Assembly: GCF_016650815.1 (NCBI RefSeq)
Contig: NZ_JAEKEZ010000006.1
Span: forward strand, 565,501-629,500
Reading direction: 5' to 3'
Origin: Pseudomonas sp. TH31
GTDB taxonomy: Bacteria > Pseudomonadota > Gammaproteobacteria > Pseudomonadales > Pseudomonadaceae
Length of the DNA: 64,000 nt
Both the position numbers and the translations under genes were made by a program. Numbering within the stretch: position 1 is the stretch's first letter; each line of letters begins with the position of its first letter. Shown one piece after another: positions 1 to 8,200 of the stretch. The notes below the pieces were generated by a model, which worked only from the letters and a program-made list of their open reading frames with translations, ran no database searches and was not told the DNA's origin.

Positions 1-868
1 CGATCAGGGTGTGGGCTTCGTCGATGAACAGGATGATCGGTTTCGGCGAGGCTTTGACTTCGTCGATCACACCTTTGAGGCGACGTTCGAACTCACCTTT
101 GACGCTGGCGCCAGCCTGCAACAGGCCCATGTCCAGCGACAGCAATTCGACGCCTTTCAGTACTTGCGGCACTTCACCGGCAGCGATGCGCGAGGCCAGG
201 CCTTCGACGATGGCGGTTTTACCGACGCCGGCTTCACCGACCACGATCGGGTTGTTTTTGCGGCGACGGGCGAGGATGTCGACCATCTGGCGGATCGCGC
301 CATCGCGGCACAGCACCGGGTCGAGTTTGCCGTCACGGGCCTGTTGCGTCAGGTTATGGGTGAAGCGCTGCAACAGCGATTCACCCGGCACAGCCGGTTT
401 GCCGGTGGCCGGTTGTTCTTTCTGCGACAGGGCGAATTCTTTCAGGCGCTCGATGTTCAGCTTGGCCAGCAACGACTGGTAGCGGCTGCCGGCGTAGCGC
501 ATCGGGTTGCGCAGCAGCGCGAGGATCAGCGCGGCTTGCTCGACCTGGCTCTGACCCAGTTCAAGGTTGGCCACCAGCAAGGCGTCCTGCAGCCATTGCA
601 CCAGTTCCGGGGCGAACACCGGGTTGCGCGAAGCGCTGTGCTCAACCCGCGATTGCAGGGCGGCGCTCAGTTCACCGGCATCCACTTCGGCATCTTGCAG
701 CGCGCGTGCGAGCAAGCCTTGCGGGCGCTCCAGCAAGCCCAGCAGCAGGTCTTCGACGAGGATTTTGCTACCGCCACGGGCGACGCAACGTTCGGCCGAA
801 CTTTCCAGATCACGGCGGGTTTCGGCGTCCAGCGCCTGAATCAGTTGTTGCAGGTCTACGTTGATCAT
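1..868 (-). CDS. tssH: TssH/ClpV AAA+ ATPase of the T6SS, N-terminal part (cut by window edge)
   Basis: Reading leftwards from ATG at 868 gives an open frame of about 289 residues that leaves the window. It begins MINVDLQQLIQALD, has a Clp-N-type helical domain over roughly the first 150 residues, then the first AAA+ module with Walker A GEAGVGKT and Walker B ILFIDEAHT, followed by a disaggregase-type linker. The N-domain recognises sheared TssB/TssC tubules and the ATPase recycles the contracted sheath in the cytoplasm. The gene follows tssG after 13 nt, so it is in the same operon. The second AAA+ module lies outside the window. ClpB is excluded by the operon context and the N-domain sequence. 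Confidence 0.93.
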   Translation of the reverse strand, partial: MINVDLQQLIQALDAETRRDLESSAERCVARGGSKILVEDLLLGLLERPQGLLARALQDAEVDAGELSAALQSRVEHSASRNPVFAPELVQWLQDALLVANLELGQSQVEQAALILALLRNPMRYAGSRYQSLLAKLNIERLKEFALSQKEQPATGKPAVPGESLLQRFTHNLTQQARDGKLDPVLCRDGAIRQMVDILARRRKNNPIVVGEAGVGKTAIVEGLASRIAAGEVPQVLKGVELLSLDMGLLQAGASVKGEFERRLKGVIDEVKASPKPIILFIDEAHTLI

Positions 869-881
869 GGGTCATCTGTCC

Positions 882-1888
882 TTAATGAATTTTGCTGCCG
901 AGGGTCACCACGCCGTCCGCTTTTTCGCGGCCGAGCCAACTGGTCCACCCCAGGCGACAGGCGTTCTGCTCACCGATTCGCAGTTCGCGGATTTCTTCCT
1001 GGCGCAGGACCAGGCGAATGTCGTAATCGAGCGGGTCACGCAAGGTGAACCGCACCAGCGCGCACAGCGGCTGGTAGCCGAAACCGATTGGCAGGAACTC
1101 GTGAAAGCGCAGCCAGTCGAGCTCGCGGATGTGAATCCGGAACTTGCCGCTGCGGTCGCGCACGTGTTCGCCCATCACCAGGTCTTCGCCGAGCATGCTG
1201 TTGGCACGACCGAGGCGATTGCGCTGCTCCTCGAGAATTTCCACACGACGCTCGATGCACTGCTCGATGGTCAGTTCGGCGTGTTTGAAGTAGTAACGCA
1301 GCACCGCTTCGATCAGCGCCGCCGAGTGCGCCCGCAAGCTGAGCAGGCCGAGGTACGGCAGCAGGCGTTTCCAGTTCAGTTCCTGAGCGCGGCGGATCTC
1401 TTCACCACCCAGGCCGATCAGCGCAAACAACTGCGAGGAAAACGGGTCGAGGGCGCCGCTCTGGAAGCTCGCGCGGTAGCGGTACTTCTGCCAGATCGGC
1501 AGCATCAGCCGTTGCAGGCGATGGTGAAACAGGTCAAGGAAGTTGCGGGTCGGGTTGCCGTCTTCGCTGTCGCCCAGGGCTTGTTCGCCGTAGAACGCCG
1601 GCAGCGGCGAGCCCGAGCCGACCAGGCCGATCAGGTTGAAACGCAGGCGCGCGCGCAGGTGGCCGTGCTCGGTAAAAACTCCACGCGATCAACGTCACTG
1701 CCAGGGAAACCCAGGCTCGGGTTGGCCTGGAATTCCAGCTGGTCGTACAAATCGTCCTGGCTCAGGTGCGGGTGGGCCTCGCGCAGCCGGTCAACCACCA
1801 GCAGCACGGCCTGAAACAGCGAGTACTCGCGTATTCCTCGGGTCAGCCCGCTTAAAGCAGCGGCTGAAGGCCCATACGTGGTGTCCAT
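882..1888 (-). CDS. tssG: TssG, T6SS baseplate protein (single-base frameshift)
   Basis: Two frames together make one protein of about 335 residues, the normal TssG length. Residues 1-72 run from ATG 1888 (MDTTYGPSAAALSGL) to VDRVEF. The rest continues in the next frame as TEHGHLRARLRF and includes MLPIWQKYRYRASF. The break is at an A-run on the plus strand (1674-1678): five bases where six would restore VEFFTEHGHL. TssG joins TssE, TssF and TssK in the baseplate wedge. The start overlaps the tssF 3' end by 37 nt, usual for this pair. I treat the shift as a probable sequencing error; if real, the T6SS would lack a core part. Confidence 0.9.
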
Positions 1889-3639
1889 TGGTACACCTCT
1901 CCCTGTGTGCTTTTTACCCGCAGCTCGTGGTACGAATTGAGACTGGCGTAAAGCGCGAAAAACTCGTTAAGAACCGAAGCGAAAACGAACAGGTCGCCCT
2001 CGCCGATATACCCTTCCGGGTCGATGGTCAGCTCGGTGCGCAACCCGCGTACCGGCAACCCTCGGTGCAGTCGATCGACGTGCTGGTGCTTGATCGACTT
2101 GAGCCCGCCCAGCAGGCGTTTGCTGACTTTTTCAGCGTGTTGGTCGTAATAGCGCGGCAGGTCGTAGGTTTCGAGAATCACCTTCAACGCATTGACGTCG
2201 GCCAGGGACAGATAGTTAAGCGACATGTTGCTGATCAGCTTCCAGAGGAAGTCACGGTTCAGCGGTGGCGCATAGCTCGGGGTGGCCGGGGTGATGTTGC
2301 GGAAACTCAGGAACTCCGGCGTCTCTTCGCAGGCCTCACTGATGTCGCCGAGCTTGAGCTTGCGCGGCAGGTTCTGGTTGGTGCACATCAGCTCGATCGA
2401 CAGGGTTTCGTGGGCTTCGGTGTGACGGATACCGAAGCTCAGGTAGGTGTCGAGGCCGTTGTGCAACGAGGACGAACGCTGGCGAATGCTGTAGTGCGGA
2501 CGGCTGTTGGGCACGTCGAAACTCGGGTCGTGCTCGAAGGACTCGAACGGCACGTACTCCTGATAACCGAGGCCACCGGGCTTCCAGCCGGTAACGGTTT
2601 CCACCGAAAACACGCCACAGTTTTCCAGGCCGAATTCGGCCGGCAACAACAGGTATTCGTCTTGCTTGCCGTCGAGACGAATCGGCAACGCGTCGTGCTT
2701 GAACAGGTTGACGATCGGCGTGCAGTAGAGCTTCACGTTGTCCAGGGTCGGACGCAGGCGCTGGATGCCGCTTTTACGAATATCGAAGCGCAACTCCAGG
2801 CCGCGCACTTGCTTGAGGGTGTCTTCCGGCAGCGCCTTGAGCAGGTCCAGACCGTTGATATCGACGAACAGGAATTTGTCCTGGAAGGCGAAGTATTCCT
2901 GCAAGTAACGGTAGCCACGGAAGGTGTTCAGCGGATACGGGATCAATGCTTCTTCTTCGGCAAAACCCACCGGCTGCACGCGATCGCCCGGCATCTTGAA
3001 CGCCATCGGCGTGCCGTTGGCGCCGTTGATGGGTTTACCGGCGCCGTCCAGCGGGATCAGTTCGATACCTTCCAGGTTGCGCAGCAGGCTCAGGTAAAGC
3101 ATCTGGCTGATATAGCGCTCGCCGGCGAAGTGCAGGCGCAGGCGACTCAGCTCCAGTTCACCGAGGTGACCGTCGGCGCTCATCTCCAGACGCAGGCTCA
3201 ACAGCGAACCGGCGCCCTTCACCGAGTACGTCAGCGCAGCCAGGTCCAGCGGCAGGACTTCGGTCGGGTAGCAAGTGCGGAAGCGGCAACGCACGTCATC
3301 GATGGGCACGCTTTCCACCGGCGTGTCGCGCTCGACCATCAGCGCAGGCCCCGAACGCTTCAGCGGATCGAACTGCAAAATGCTGAACGCCGGCAGCGGC
3401 CGCATGTAGTTGGGCCACAGCAGGTGCATCAGCGAATGGCTGAGCTCCGGCAGCTCGTCATCAAGCTTCTGGCGCAGGCGCCCGGTCAGGAAGGCGAAGC
3501 CCTCAAGCAACCGCTCCACGTCCGGATCCCGCCCGGCCTGACCCAGGAAAGGCGCCAACGCCGGGCTACGCTCGGCGAATCGACGACCTAACTGGCGAAG
3601 TGCGGTGAGTTCGCTTTGGTAGTAGTGGTTAAAGGACAC
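1852..3639 (-). CDS. tssF: TssF, T6SS baseplate protein
   Basis: The gene encodes 595 residues, the usual TssF size, starting MSFNHYYQSELTALRQ and containing the family's early segment SPALAPFLGQAGRDPDVERL and the LLWPNYMRPLPA stretch near residue 95. TssF is the large baseplate wedge subunit, binding TssG and TssE under the sheath on the cytoplasmic face. It lies upstream of tssG and tssH in one transcription unit. In most Pseudomonas clusters tssF directly follows tssE; here about 2.1 kb of accessory genes separates them, so its expression depends on read-through of that cassette or on an internal promoter I cannot see. Confidence 0.95.
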   Translation of the reverse strand: MSFNHYYQSELTALRQLGRRFAERSPALAPFLGQAGRDPDVERLLEGFAFLTGRLRQKLDDELPELSHSLMHLLWPNYMRPLPAFSILQFDPLKRSGPALMVERDTPVESVPIDDVRCRFRTCYPTEVLPLDLAALTYSVKGAGSLLSLRLEMSADGHLGELELSRLRLHFAGERYISQMLYLSLLRNLEGIELIPLDGAGKPINGANGTPMAFKMPGDRVQPVGFAEEEALIPYPLNTFRGYRYLQEYFAFQDKFLFVDINGLDLLKALPEDTLKQVRGLELRFDIRKSGIQRLRPTLDNVKLYCTPIVNLFKHDALPIRLDGKQDEYLLLPAEFGLENCGVFSVETVTGWKPGGLGYQEYVPFESFEHDPSFDVPNSRPHYSIRQRSSSLHNGLDTYLSFGIRHTEAHETLSIELMCTNQNLPRKLKLGDISEACEETPEFLSFRNITPATPSYAPPLNRDFLWKLISNMSLNYLSLADVNALKVILETYDLPRYYDQHAEKVSKRLLGGLKSIKHQHVDRLHRGLPVRGLRTELTIDPEGYIGEGDLFVFASVLNEFFALYASLNSYHELRVKSTQGEVYQWTPRMGLQPLL

Positions 3640-3663
3640 GGGTTACCTGCCTGGTATGAAATC

Positions 3664-4163
3664 TCATGAATAAAACGTCCTGTAGAGCGCAACCGTCAGC
3701 CCGGAAATGACGTAGCCGACGACCAGCAGGTAGGGCAAAAACGCCACCCACGCCACCATCATTACGAGCCCGGAAAGTTGCCCAAAAAGCAAAAGACCCA
3801 GCCCGCCGATCACCCATGGCGTCGCGTAAAAGGGATGAATATCAGCGGCGCGCACCAGATTTTCTTCACGATCTGTTGTTCGGTTGTCCTGCTCAGCCTT
3901 CGGGTTGTCCACGCGGCAAAAGCGATATACGCCAGGGCCCCGAACGCGAGGACGTGCATCGTCAGGAACTGCTCCCAGTTGAATACACTCGGGGACCACA
4001 CGTTCGAATCGAAATGAAGCAGAACCTCGAACGCGATGATCGGCACCCAGAGGGCGGTCGTCAGAAATAGGCGACGGCTCGGATTGATCACTGGCACACA
4101 CTCATGGCAGGACTCTGTCCAAGGCGACGGACTAACGCTCTCGGAATATTCGTGACAGCCCAT
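3664..4163 (-). CDS. Putative four-helix membrane protein of the T6SS accessory cassette (frameshifted)
   Basis: Two overlapping frames read as one small integral membrane protein. The upstream frame gives RRLFLTTALWVPIIAFEVLL (helix 1) and TMHVLAFGALAYIAFAAW (helix 2), ending CAPLIFIPF. The downstream frame continues YATPWVIGGLGLLLFGQ and VAWVAFLPYLLVVGYVIS (helices 3 and 4), ending at 3664. One missing base in an A-run on the plus strand (3828-3831) joins them. The start is uncertain: ATG 4163 has no clear ribosome binding site, and a GTG just before INPSRRLF near 4091 is an alternative. It lies between the candidate immunity gene and tssF. I do not recognise a family; a second immunity protein or an effector-export helper is a guess. 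Confidence 0.5.
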
Positions 4164-4186
4164 GCTTGTAAATTCATGAAGGGTTG

Positions 4187-4552
4187 CTACTTCGCTTTGG
4201 CTTTATCGGCACTAAGGACTTTTTGCTGCTGAAGATAAATGACGCCCTCGCCCTCGAAGAACAACACATTATCGGCAGTAAATGGCTCACTATTTTCATC
4301 GCCAAACTTCAGCCAACCTTCATCCCACAACGACCCATCATCATTTCGGATCTGGACGAAATAATACGGCCGCTCAGATTTGGTTATTTCTACAAACTGC
4401 CCACCATCGGCACCACCTCTCCAGTGGGCATTAGGGTATTCGTTCAATACGTGCGGCTTATCTTTTGAAAAACCCATAAAATATATAACTCCTAACGCCA
4501 CCAATAAGGAAAGCGCGCCAACAACCATTAGAAAGCGCTTCAACAAAATCAA
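4187..4552 (-). CDS. Candidate T6SS immunity protein, membrane anchored
   Basis: The 121-residue product begins MILLKRF followed by a hydrophobic segment (about residues 7-27), so it is a signal anchor or uncleaved signal peptide. A roughly 90-residue polar domain follows (PNAHWRGGADGG, then FVEITKSERPYYFVQ) and would face the periplasm. The start is TTG at 4552, overlapping the TGA of the upstream gene by 4 nt, with GGAG about 10 nt before it; an in-frame ATG at 4528 is weaker because it loses the positive residues. Tight coupling to a putative effector and periplasmic topology fit an immunity role against a periplasm-acting toxin. This is inference from context; I recognise no family. Confidence 0.6.
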   Translation of the reverse strand: MILLKRFLMVVGALSLLVALGVIYFMGFSKDKPHVLNEYPNAHWRGGADGGQFVEITKSERPYYFVQIRNDDGSLWDEGWLKFGDENSEPFTADNVLFFEGEGVIYLQQQKVLSADKAKAK

Positions 4553-5202
4553 TCTTTTATCTCCAGCGAGTCGGTGCCAAATATATAATCCAAATCCGGC
4601 TTAACTGCCTGAAACTCTTCCATATAGTCTTTCGGAATCACGGCAAAATATGATCTTTTTGGCGCACCGAGATTGAGGCTATCGACTAAATCGGCCACAA
4701 ATGTCATGCAATTATGGTTTCTCAAGTCGTAGGGTTCCCTGTCCAGGGCTTTGTTTTCTTTTGCTTTATTTTTTAGCCATTTTTCGGCCTCAGCATAAGC
4801 AGCACCACGGAGCACTACCCCGGATACATTGCTGGACTGGCCGAACTCCACAGACATTTTTCTCAGGGTTTTCTTGAGCGACAGCTCCGTAATTGCGCCA
4901 GCTTTAATCGTAACGTTAGGCACCGCGCGCACCCTGACTACTCCTGGAGGCCCGGCTTCCCCATGGTAGCGTCCATATTCCCCATACATCGTCAGTCCGG
5001 TTTTGCCGTTGACGATTAAAACACCGGCATGCCCTAGATTCGAAAATCCATGGCTGATGCCCATCATTTCGACTTGAATCTTGTAATCTGGAAATACGAC
5101 AGGAATGACGAAATCGTGATCGCTCACCAAATAAATTTGAACTGGCGTCTTATCCTTGGCAGGAGTGGTCGCGACAGTGGCAACTTTTACGGCCTGAGGC
5201 AT
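4549..5202 (-). CDS. Putative T6SS effector, Cys/His (permuted NlpC/P60- or LRAT-like) hydrolase
   Basis: From ATG 5202 (AGAGGAGAG just upstream) the protein has 217 residues and no signal peptide, as expected of a T6SS cargo. After a short N-terminal arm it shows NLGHAGVLIV with His58, then MYGEYGRYHGEAGPPG (residues 72-87), and much later LRNHNCMTFVADLV with Cys165. A His early in a small beta domain and a Cys late in an NC-x-x-F helix is the order found in circularly permuted papain-like folds (NlpC/P60 relatives, LRAT), which cut cell-wall peptides or lipids. The gene starts 1 nt after the PAAR stop and overlaps a candidate immunity gene. Catalytic assignment is by motif only; the substrate is unknown. 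Confidence 0.6.
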   Translation of the reverse strand: MPQAVKVATVATTPAKDKTPVQIYLVSDHDFVIPVVFPDYKIQVEMMGISHGFSNLGHAGVLIVNGKTGLTMYGEYGRYHGEAGPPGVVRVRAVPNVTIKAGAITELSLKKTLRKMSVEFGQSSNVSGVVLRGAAYAEAEKWLKNKAKENKALDREPYDLRNHNCMTFVADLVDSLNLGAPKRSYFAVIPKDYMEEFQAVKPDLDYIFGTDSLEIKD

Positions 5203-5203
5203 T

Positions 5204-5728
5204 TCACTCTCCTCTGGCCAGCCAATGAGGCTTAGCGGCAATGTCGATATTCTGAACTTGACCTTTTGTCCCTAATGATTTCGAAAGACCAGAACCATCA
5301 GTTACACCATGAATTTCTGAACCATCTTCAAGAGTAGCCGTATAAGCCATATTCTTAAGTGGCTCACCAGATACGGGATCCATTAGTTGGACTCGTACAT
5401 TAAATCCAAATATCTCTAAAGGAACCGGAGGAACAAACGGCACCGCCGAATGCGAATTCCCAATAATCACCGTCCCGGACCCGGCAACAACCTTATTGCC
5501 ATGAGTCCCAACAGAATCAACCGTTGCCGCCGGTTTCCCGTTAATCAAAACCGTCGTCGCCAACCCGTCCGACATCGCACCACCACACGCCGAGGCATCA
5601 CCTTGGCGGGCGGCCGCGAGGCCGTCGAAGAAGACATCGCCCGAGCCTGCGGCAATCGGGTTGGTGCCGTGGCCGGAGATTGGGCAAGCGGTGGGGTCGG
5701 ATACGCGGGCTGCGGGCTTACCGGACAT
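5204..5728 (-). CDS. PAAR-repeat T6SS spike tip with C-terminal transthyretin-like extension
   Basis: ATG 5728 is preceded by AAGGAGACT, so the protein has 174 residues; a longer frame upstream lies inside tssE. Residues 1-100 form a PAAR domain (MSGKPAARVSDPTACPISGH, then INGKPAATVDS and GSGTVIIGN), which caps the VgrG trimer. Residues about 105-174 (PLEIFGFNVRVQL, DGSEIHGVTDGSG) resemble a transthyretin-like beta domain, a known C-terminal extension of PAAR proteins thought to carry effectors. The gene directly follows tssE and directly precedes the putative effector, so I infer it is that effector's adaptor. Some internal codons are AT-richer than in the tss genes. Confidence 0.85.
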   Translation of the reverse strand: MSGKPAARVSDPTACPISGHGTNPIAAGSGDVFFDGLAAARQGDASACGGAMSDGLATTVLINGKPAATVDSVGTHGNKVVAGSGTVIIGNSHSAVPFVPPVPLEIFGFNVRVQLMDPVSGEPLKNMAYTATLEDGSEIHGVTDGSGLSKSLGTKGQVQNIDIAAKPHWLARGE

Positions 5729-5738
5729 ACGAGTCTCC

Positions 5739-6146
5739 TTAGGTGACCTTGACTTGACCGCTGCCATCCAGGCGCGCGGCGAAACTGACCTGACGCTTGA
5801 CCCCCTCAACTTCCAGCAGGCCTTCGATGCTGAAGGACAGGCGAAGCTGATCGTGGTCACGCGGCAGGGAAATGACACGCACATTGCTCAGGCGTGGCTC
5901 GTAGGCTTCGATGAAATTTTCGATGGCCAGACGGGCCTGACTCAGGGAGTCGTGCAGGCTCAGACGCATGTCATTGAGATCGGGTAGCCCGTAATCGGAC
6001 AGCGTTTGCACGCTGCCCGCACGGGTGCTGAGCATCTTGGCCAGATGGGCAGCCACGGACGCCATGGCGGAGACCTCGCGGCTCCAGCCGACGCGTTTGT
6101 CCGCGTCGCCACCCAGGCGTTCGAAAAGGCTGCCGTATCCAGTCAT
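5739..6146 (-). CDS. tssE: TssE, T6SS baseplate gp25-like protein
   Basis: A 135-residue protein beginning MTGYGSLFERLGGDADKR. The central segment LSDYGLPDLNDMRLS and the following helix ENFIEAYEPRLSNVRV are characteristic of the gp25/TssE lysozyme-like fold, which nucleates sheath polymerisation at the baseplate. It starts 13 nt after tssC and ends 10 nt before the PAAR gene, so the operon is continuous here. Length and motifs are normal. Confidence 0.93.
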   Translation of the reverse strand: MTGYGSLFERLGGDADKRVGWSREVSAMASVAAHLAKMLSTRAGSVQTLSDYGLPDLNDMRLSLHDSLSQARLAIENFIEAYEPRLSNVRVISLPRDHDQLRLSFSIEGLLEVEGVKRQVSFAARLDGSGQVKVT

Positions 6147-6159
6147 GAGTTAGCTCCGC

Positions 6160-7635
6160 TTACTCTTTGTCCAGCTTGCCAACCAGCGACAGGGTGAAAT
6201 CGGCACCCATGTACTTGAAGTGCGGACGCACGTTCAGGCTGACGCGGTACCAGCCAGGCTCGCCTTCGACATCGCTGACGATGATCTGGGCCGCGCGCAG
6301 TGGACGACGGCCACGGACTTCGGCGCTTGGGTTTTCCTGGTCGGCCACGTACTGGCGGATCCACTTGTTGAGTTCCAGCTCGAGGTCGGTACGTTCTTTC
6401 CACGAACCGAGTTGCTCGCGCTGCAGCACTTTCAAGTAGTGAGCCAGGCGGTTGACGATCATCATGTACGGCAGTTGGGTGCCGAGCTTGTAGTTCAGCT
6501 CTGCAGCCTTGCCTTCTGCGCTGATGCCGAAGAACTTCGGCTTCTGCACCGAGCTGGCGGAGAAGAACGCCGCGTTGTCGGAGCCTTTACGCATGGTCAG
6601 GGAGATGAAGCCTTCCTCGGCCAATTCGTATTCACGACGGTCGCTAACCAATACCTCGGTAGGAATCTTGGTTTCGATTTCGCCCATGCTTTCGAAGTGG
6701 TGCAACGGCAGGTCTTCAACCGCGCCACCGCTCTGCGGGCCGATGATGTTCGGGCACCAGCGGAACTTGGCGAAACTGTCGGTCAGCTTGGTGCCGAACG
6801 CGTAGGCGGTGTTGCCCCACAGGTAGTGCTCGTGGCTGTTGGCGACGGTTTCTTTGTACACGAACGATTTGACCGGGTTTTCTTGCGGGTCGTACGGGTT
6901 ACGCAGCAAGAAACGCGGAACGGTCAGGCCAACGTAACGGGAGTCTTCCGACTCGCGGAAGCTCTGCCATTTGGCGAATTGCGGGCCTTCGAAGTGATCT
7001 TTCAGATCCTTCAGGTCCGGCAGGCCGGTGAAGCTTTCCAGGCCGAAGAATTTCGGGCCGGCCGCGGCAATGAACGGCGCGTGGGACATGCAGGCTACGC
7101 TGGACACGTACTGCATCAACTTCACGTCCGGCGAGCTTGGGGACATGTAGTAGTTAGCGATGATCGCGCCAACTGGCTGACCACCGAACTGACCGTATTC
7201 AGCGGTGTAGATGTGCTTGTACAGGCCAGCCTGCATCACTTCCGGCGAATCTTCGAAATCGTCCAGCAGGTCTTCTTTGGAGACGTTGAGGATTTCGATC
7301 TTGATGTTTTCGCGGAAGTTGGTGCGATCGACCAGCAACTGCAGGCCACGCCACGACGACTCCAGCGACTGGAAGTCCGGGTGGTGCAGGATTTCGTCCA
7401 TCTGACGGCTGAGCTTGGCATCGATCTCGGCGATCATGCGGTCGACCATGGCCTTCTTGACCGGCTCACCGTTGTTCTGCGGCTTGAGCAGCTCTTCGAT
7501 GAATGCCGACACACCGCGTTTGGCGATGTCGTAGGCTTCGTCGTCCGGCGTCAGGCGGGTTTCGGCGATGATGCTGTCGAGAATGCTGTATTCGCCGCTC
7601 TCTTTGCTCTTTTGCTGTGCTGCGCTAGTGCTCAT
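6160..7635 (-). CDS. tssC: TssC, large T6SS sheath subunit
   Basis: The product has 491 residues, the standard length for TssC (VipB/IglB). It opens MSTSAAQQKSKESGEYSILD and contains the family landmarks DFQSLESSWRGLQLLVDRT near residue 90, VSSVACMSHAPFIAAA near residue 180, FGLESFTGLPDL, and the C-terminal LNVRPHFKYMGADFTLSLVG. TssB and TssC heterodimers form the contractile tube that drives Hcp/VgrG/PAAR out of the cell. It follows tssB by 29 nt. Confidence 0.97.
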   Translation of the reverse strand: MSTSAAQQKSKESGEYSILDSIIAETRLTPDDEAYDIAKRGVSAFIEELLKPQNNGEPVKKAMVDRMIAEIDAKLSRQMDEILHHPDFQSLESSWRGLQLLVDRTNFRENIKIEILNVSKEDLLDDFEDSPEVMQAGLYKHIYTAEYGQFGGQPVGAIIANYYMSPSSPDVKLMQYVSSVACMSHAPFIAAAGPKFFGLESFTGLPDLKDLKDHFEGPQFAKWQSFRESEDSRYVGLTVPRFLLRNPYDPQENPVKSFVYKETVANSHEHYLWGNTAYAFGTKLTDSFAKFRWCPNIIGPQSGGAVEDLPLHHFESMGEIETKIPTEVLVSDRREYELAEEGFISLTMRKGSDNAAFFSASSVQKPKFFGISAEGKAAELNYKLGTQLPYMMIVNRLAHYLKVLQREQLGSWKERTDLELELNKWIRQYVADQENPSAEVRGRRPLRAAQIIVSDVEGEPGWYRVSLNVRPHFKYMGADFTLSLVGKLDKE

Positions 7636-7664
7636 TGTCTTGGCTTCCTTGGCTGATAGAGGAC

Positions 7665-8168
7665 TCAGGCGTCCTGGGCTGCGGCGTTCAAGCCCAGCTC
7701 ACCCAGTACGCGACCGCGGGATTCGTCGTCGGCGAGAACGCCTTCGATGGCTTTGCGGAACGCAGGCGCGTTACCCAGCGGGCCTTTGAGGGCCACCAGC
7801 GCGTCGCGCAGTTCCATCAGTTTTTTCAGCTCAGGCACTTGCTCGACCAGGCTGGCCGGGTTGAAGTCCTTCATCGAGTTGACGCGCAGTTTCACGGCCA
7901 GTTCTTCAGTGTCGCCTTCTTCCTGAAGACGGTTCGGCACACTCAGCGTCAGGCTCAGCTCTTGCTTGGCCAGCACTTCGTCGAACGTCATTTTGTCGAT
8001 GCTGATCGGCTTGCGATCTTCGACTTTGCGTTCGTCCTTGCGGTGGGTGTAGTCACCGATTGCCAGTAGTTTCAACGGCAGTTCGATCTCTTCCTGTGCA
8101 CCACCGGTGGCAGGTTTGAAGGTGACGTTGATGCGTTCCTTGGGGGCTACCGAGCCTTCTTTGGCCAT
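7665..8168 (-). CDS. tssB: TssB, small T6SS sheath subunit
   Basis: I place the start at ATG 8168 because AAGGAGAAAAGCC precedes it and the protein then begins MAKEGSVAPKERINVTF, the usual TssB start; the frame is open further upstream without a site. The 167-residue product contains KLLAIGDYTHRKDERKVEDR and the long C-terminal helix region VEQVPELKKLMELRDALVAL. It interlocks with TssC to form the sheath and carries the surface recognised by ClpV after contraction. It lies 32 nt downstream of tssA. Confidence 0.95.
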   Translation of the reverse strand: MAKEGSVAPKERINVTFKPATGGAQEEIELPLKLLAIGDYTHRKDERKVEDRKPISIDKMTFDEVLAKQELSLTLSVPNRLQEEGDTEELAVKLRVNSMKDFNPASLVEQVPELKKLMELRDALVALKGPLGNAPAFRKAIEGVLADDESRGRVLGELGLNAAAQDA

Positions 8169-8200
8169 GGCTTTTCTCCTTGCGGTTGTGGCCCTGGGGC

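Noticed and set aside
1636..3591. 651-codon open frame antisense to tssF
   Set aside because: Shadow; the minus strand encodes a recognisable, full-length TssF.
6220..7656. Long open frame of 478 codons antisense to tssC
   Set aside because: High-GC shadow of the real gene; composition is dominated by reverse-codon residues and there is no ribosome binding site or family pattern.
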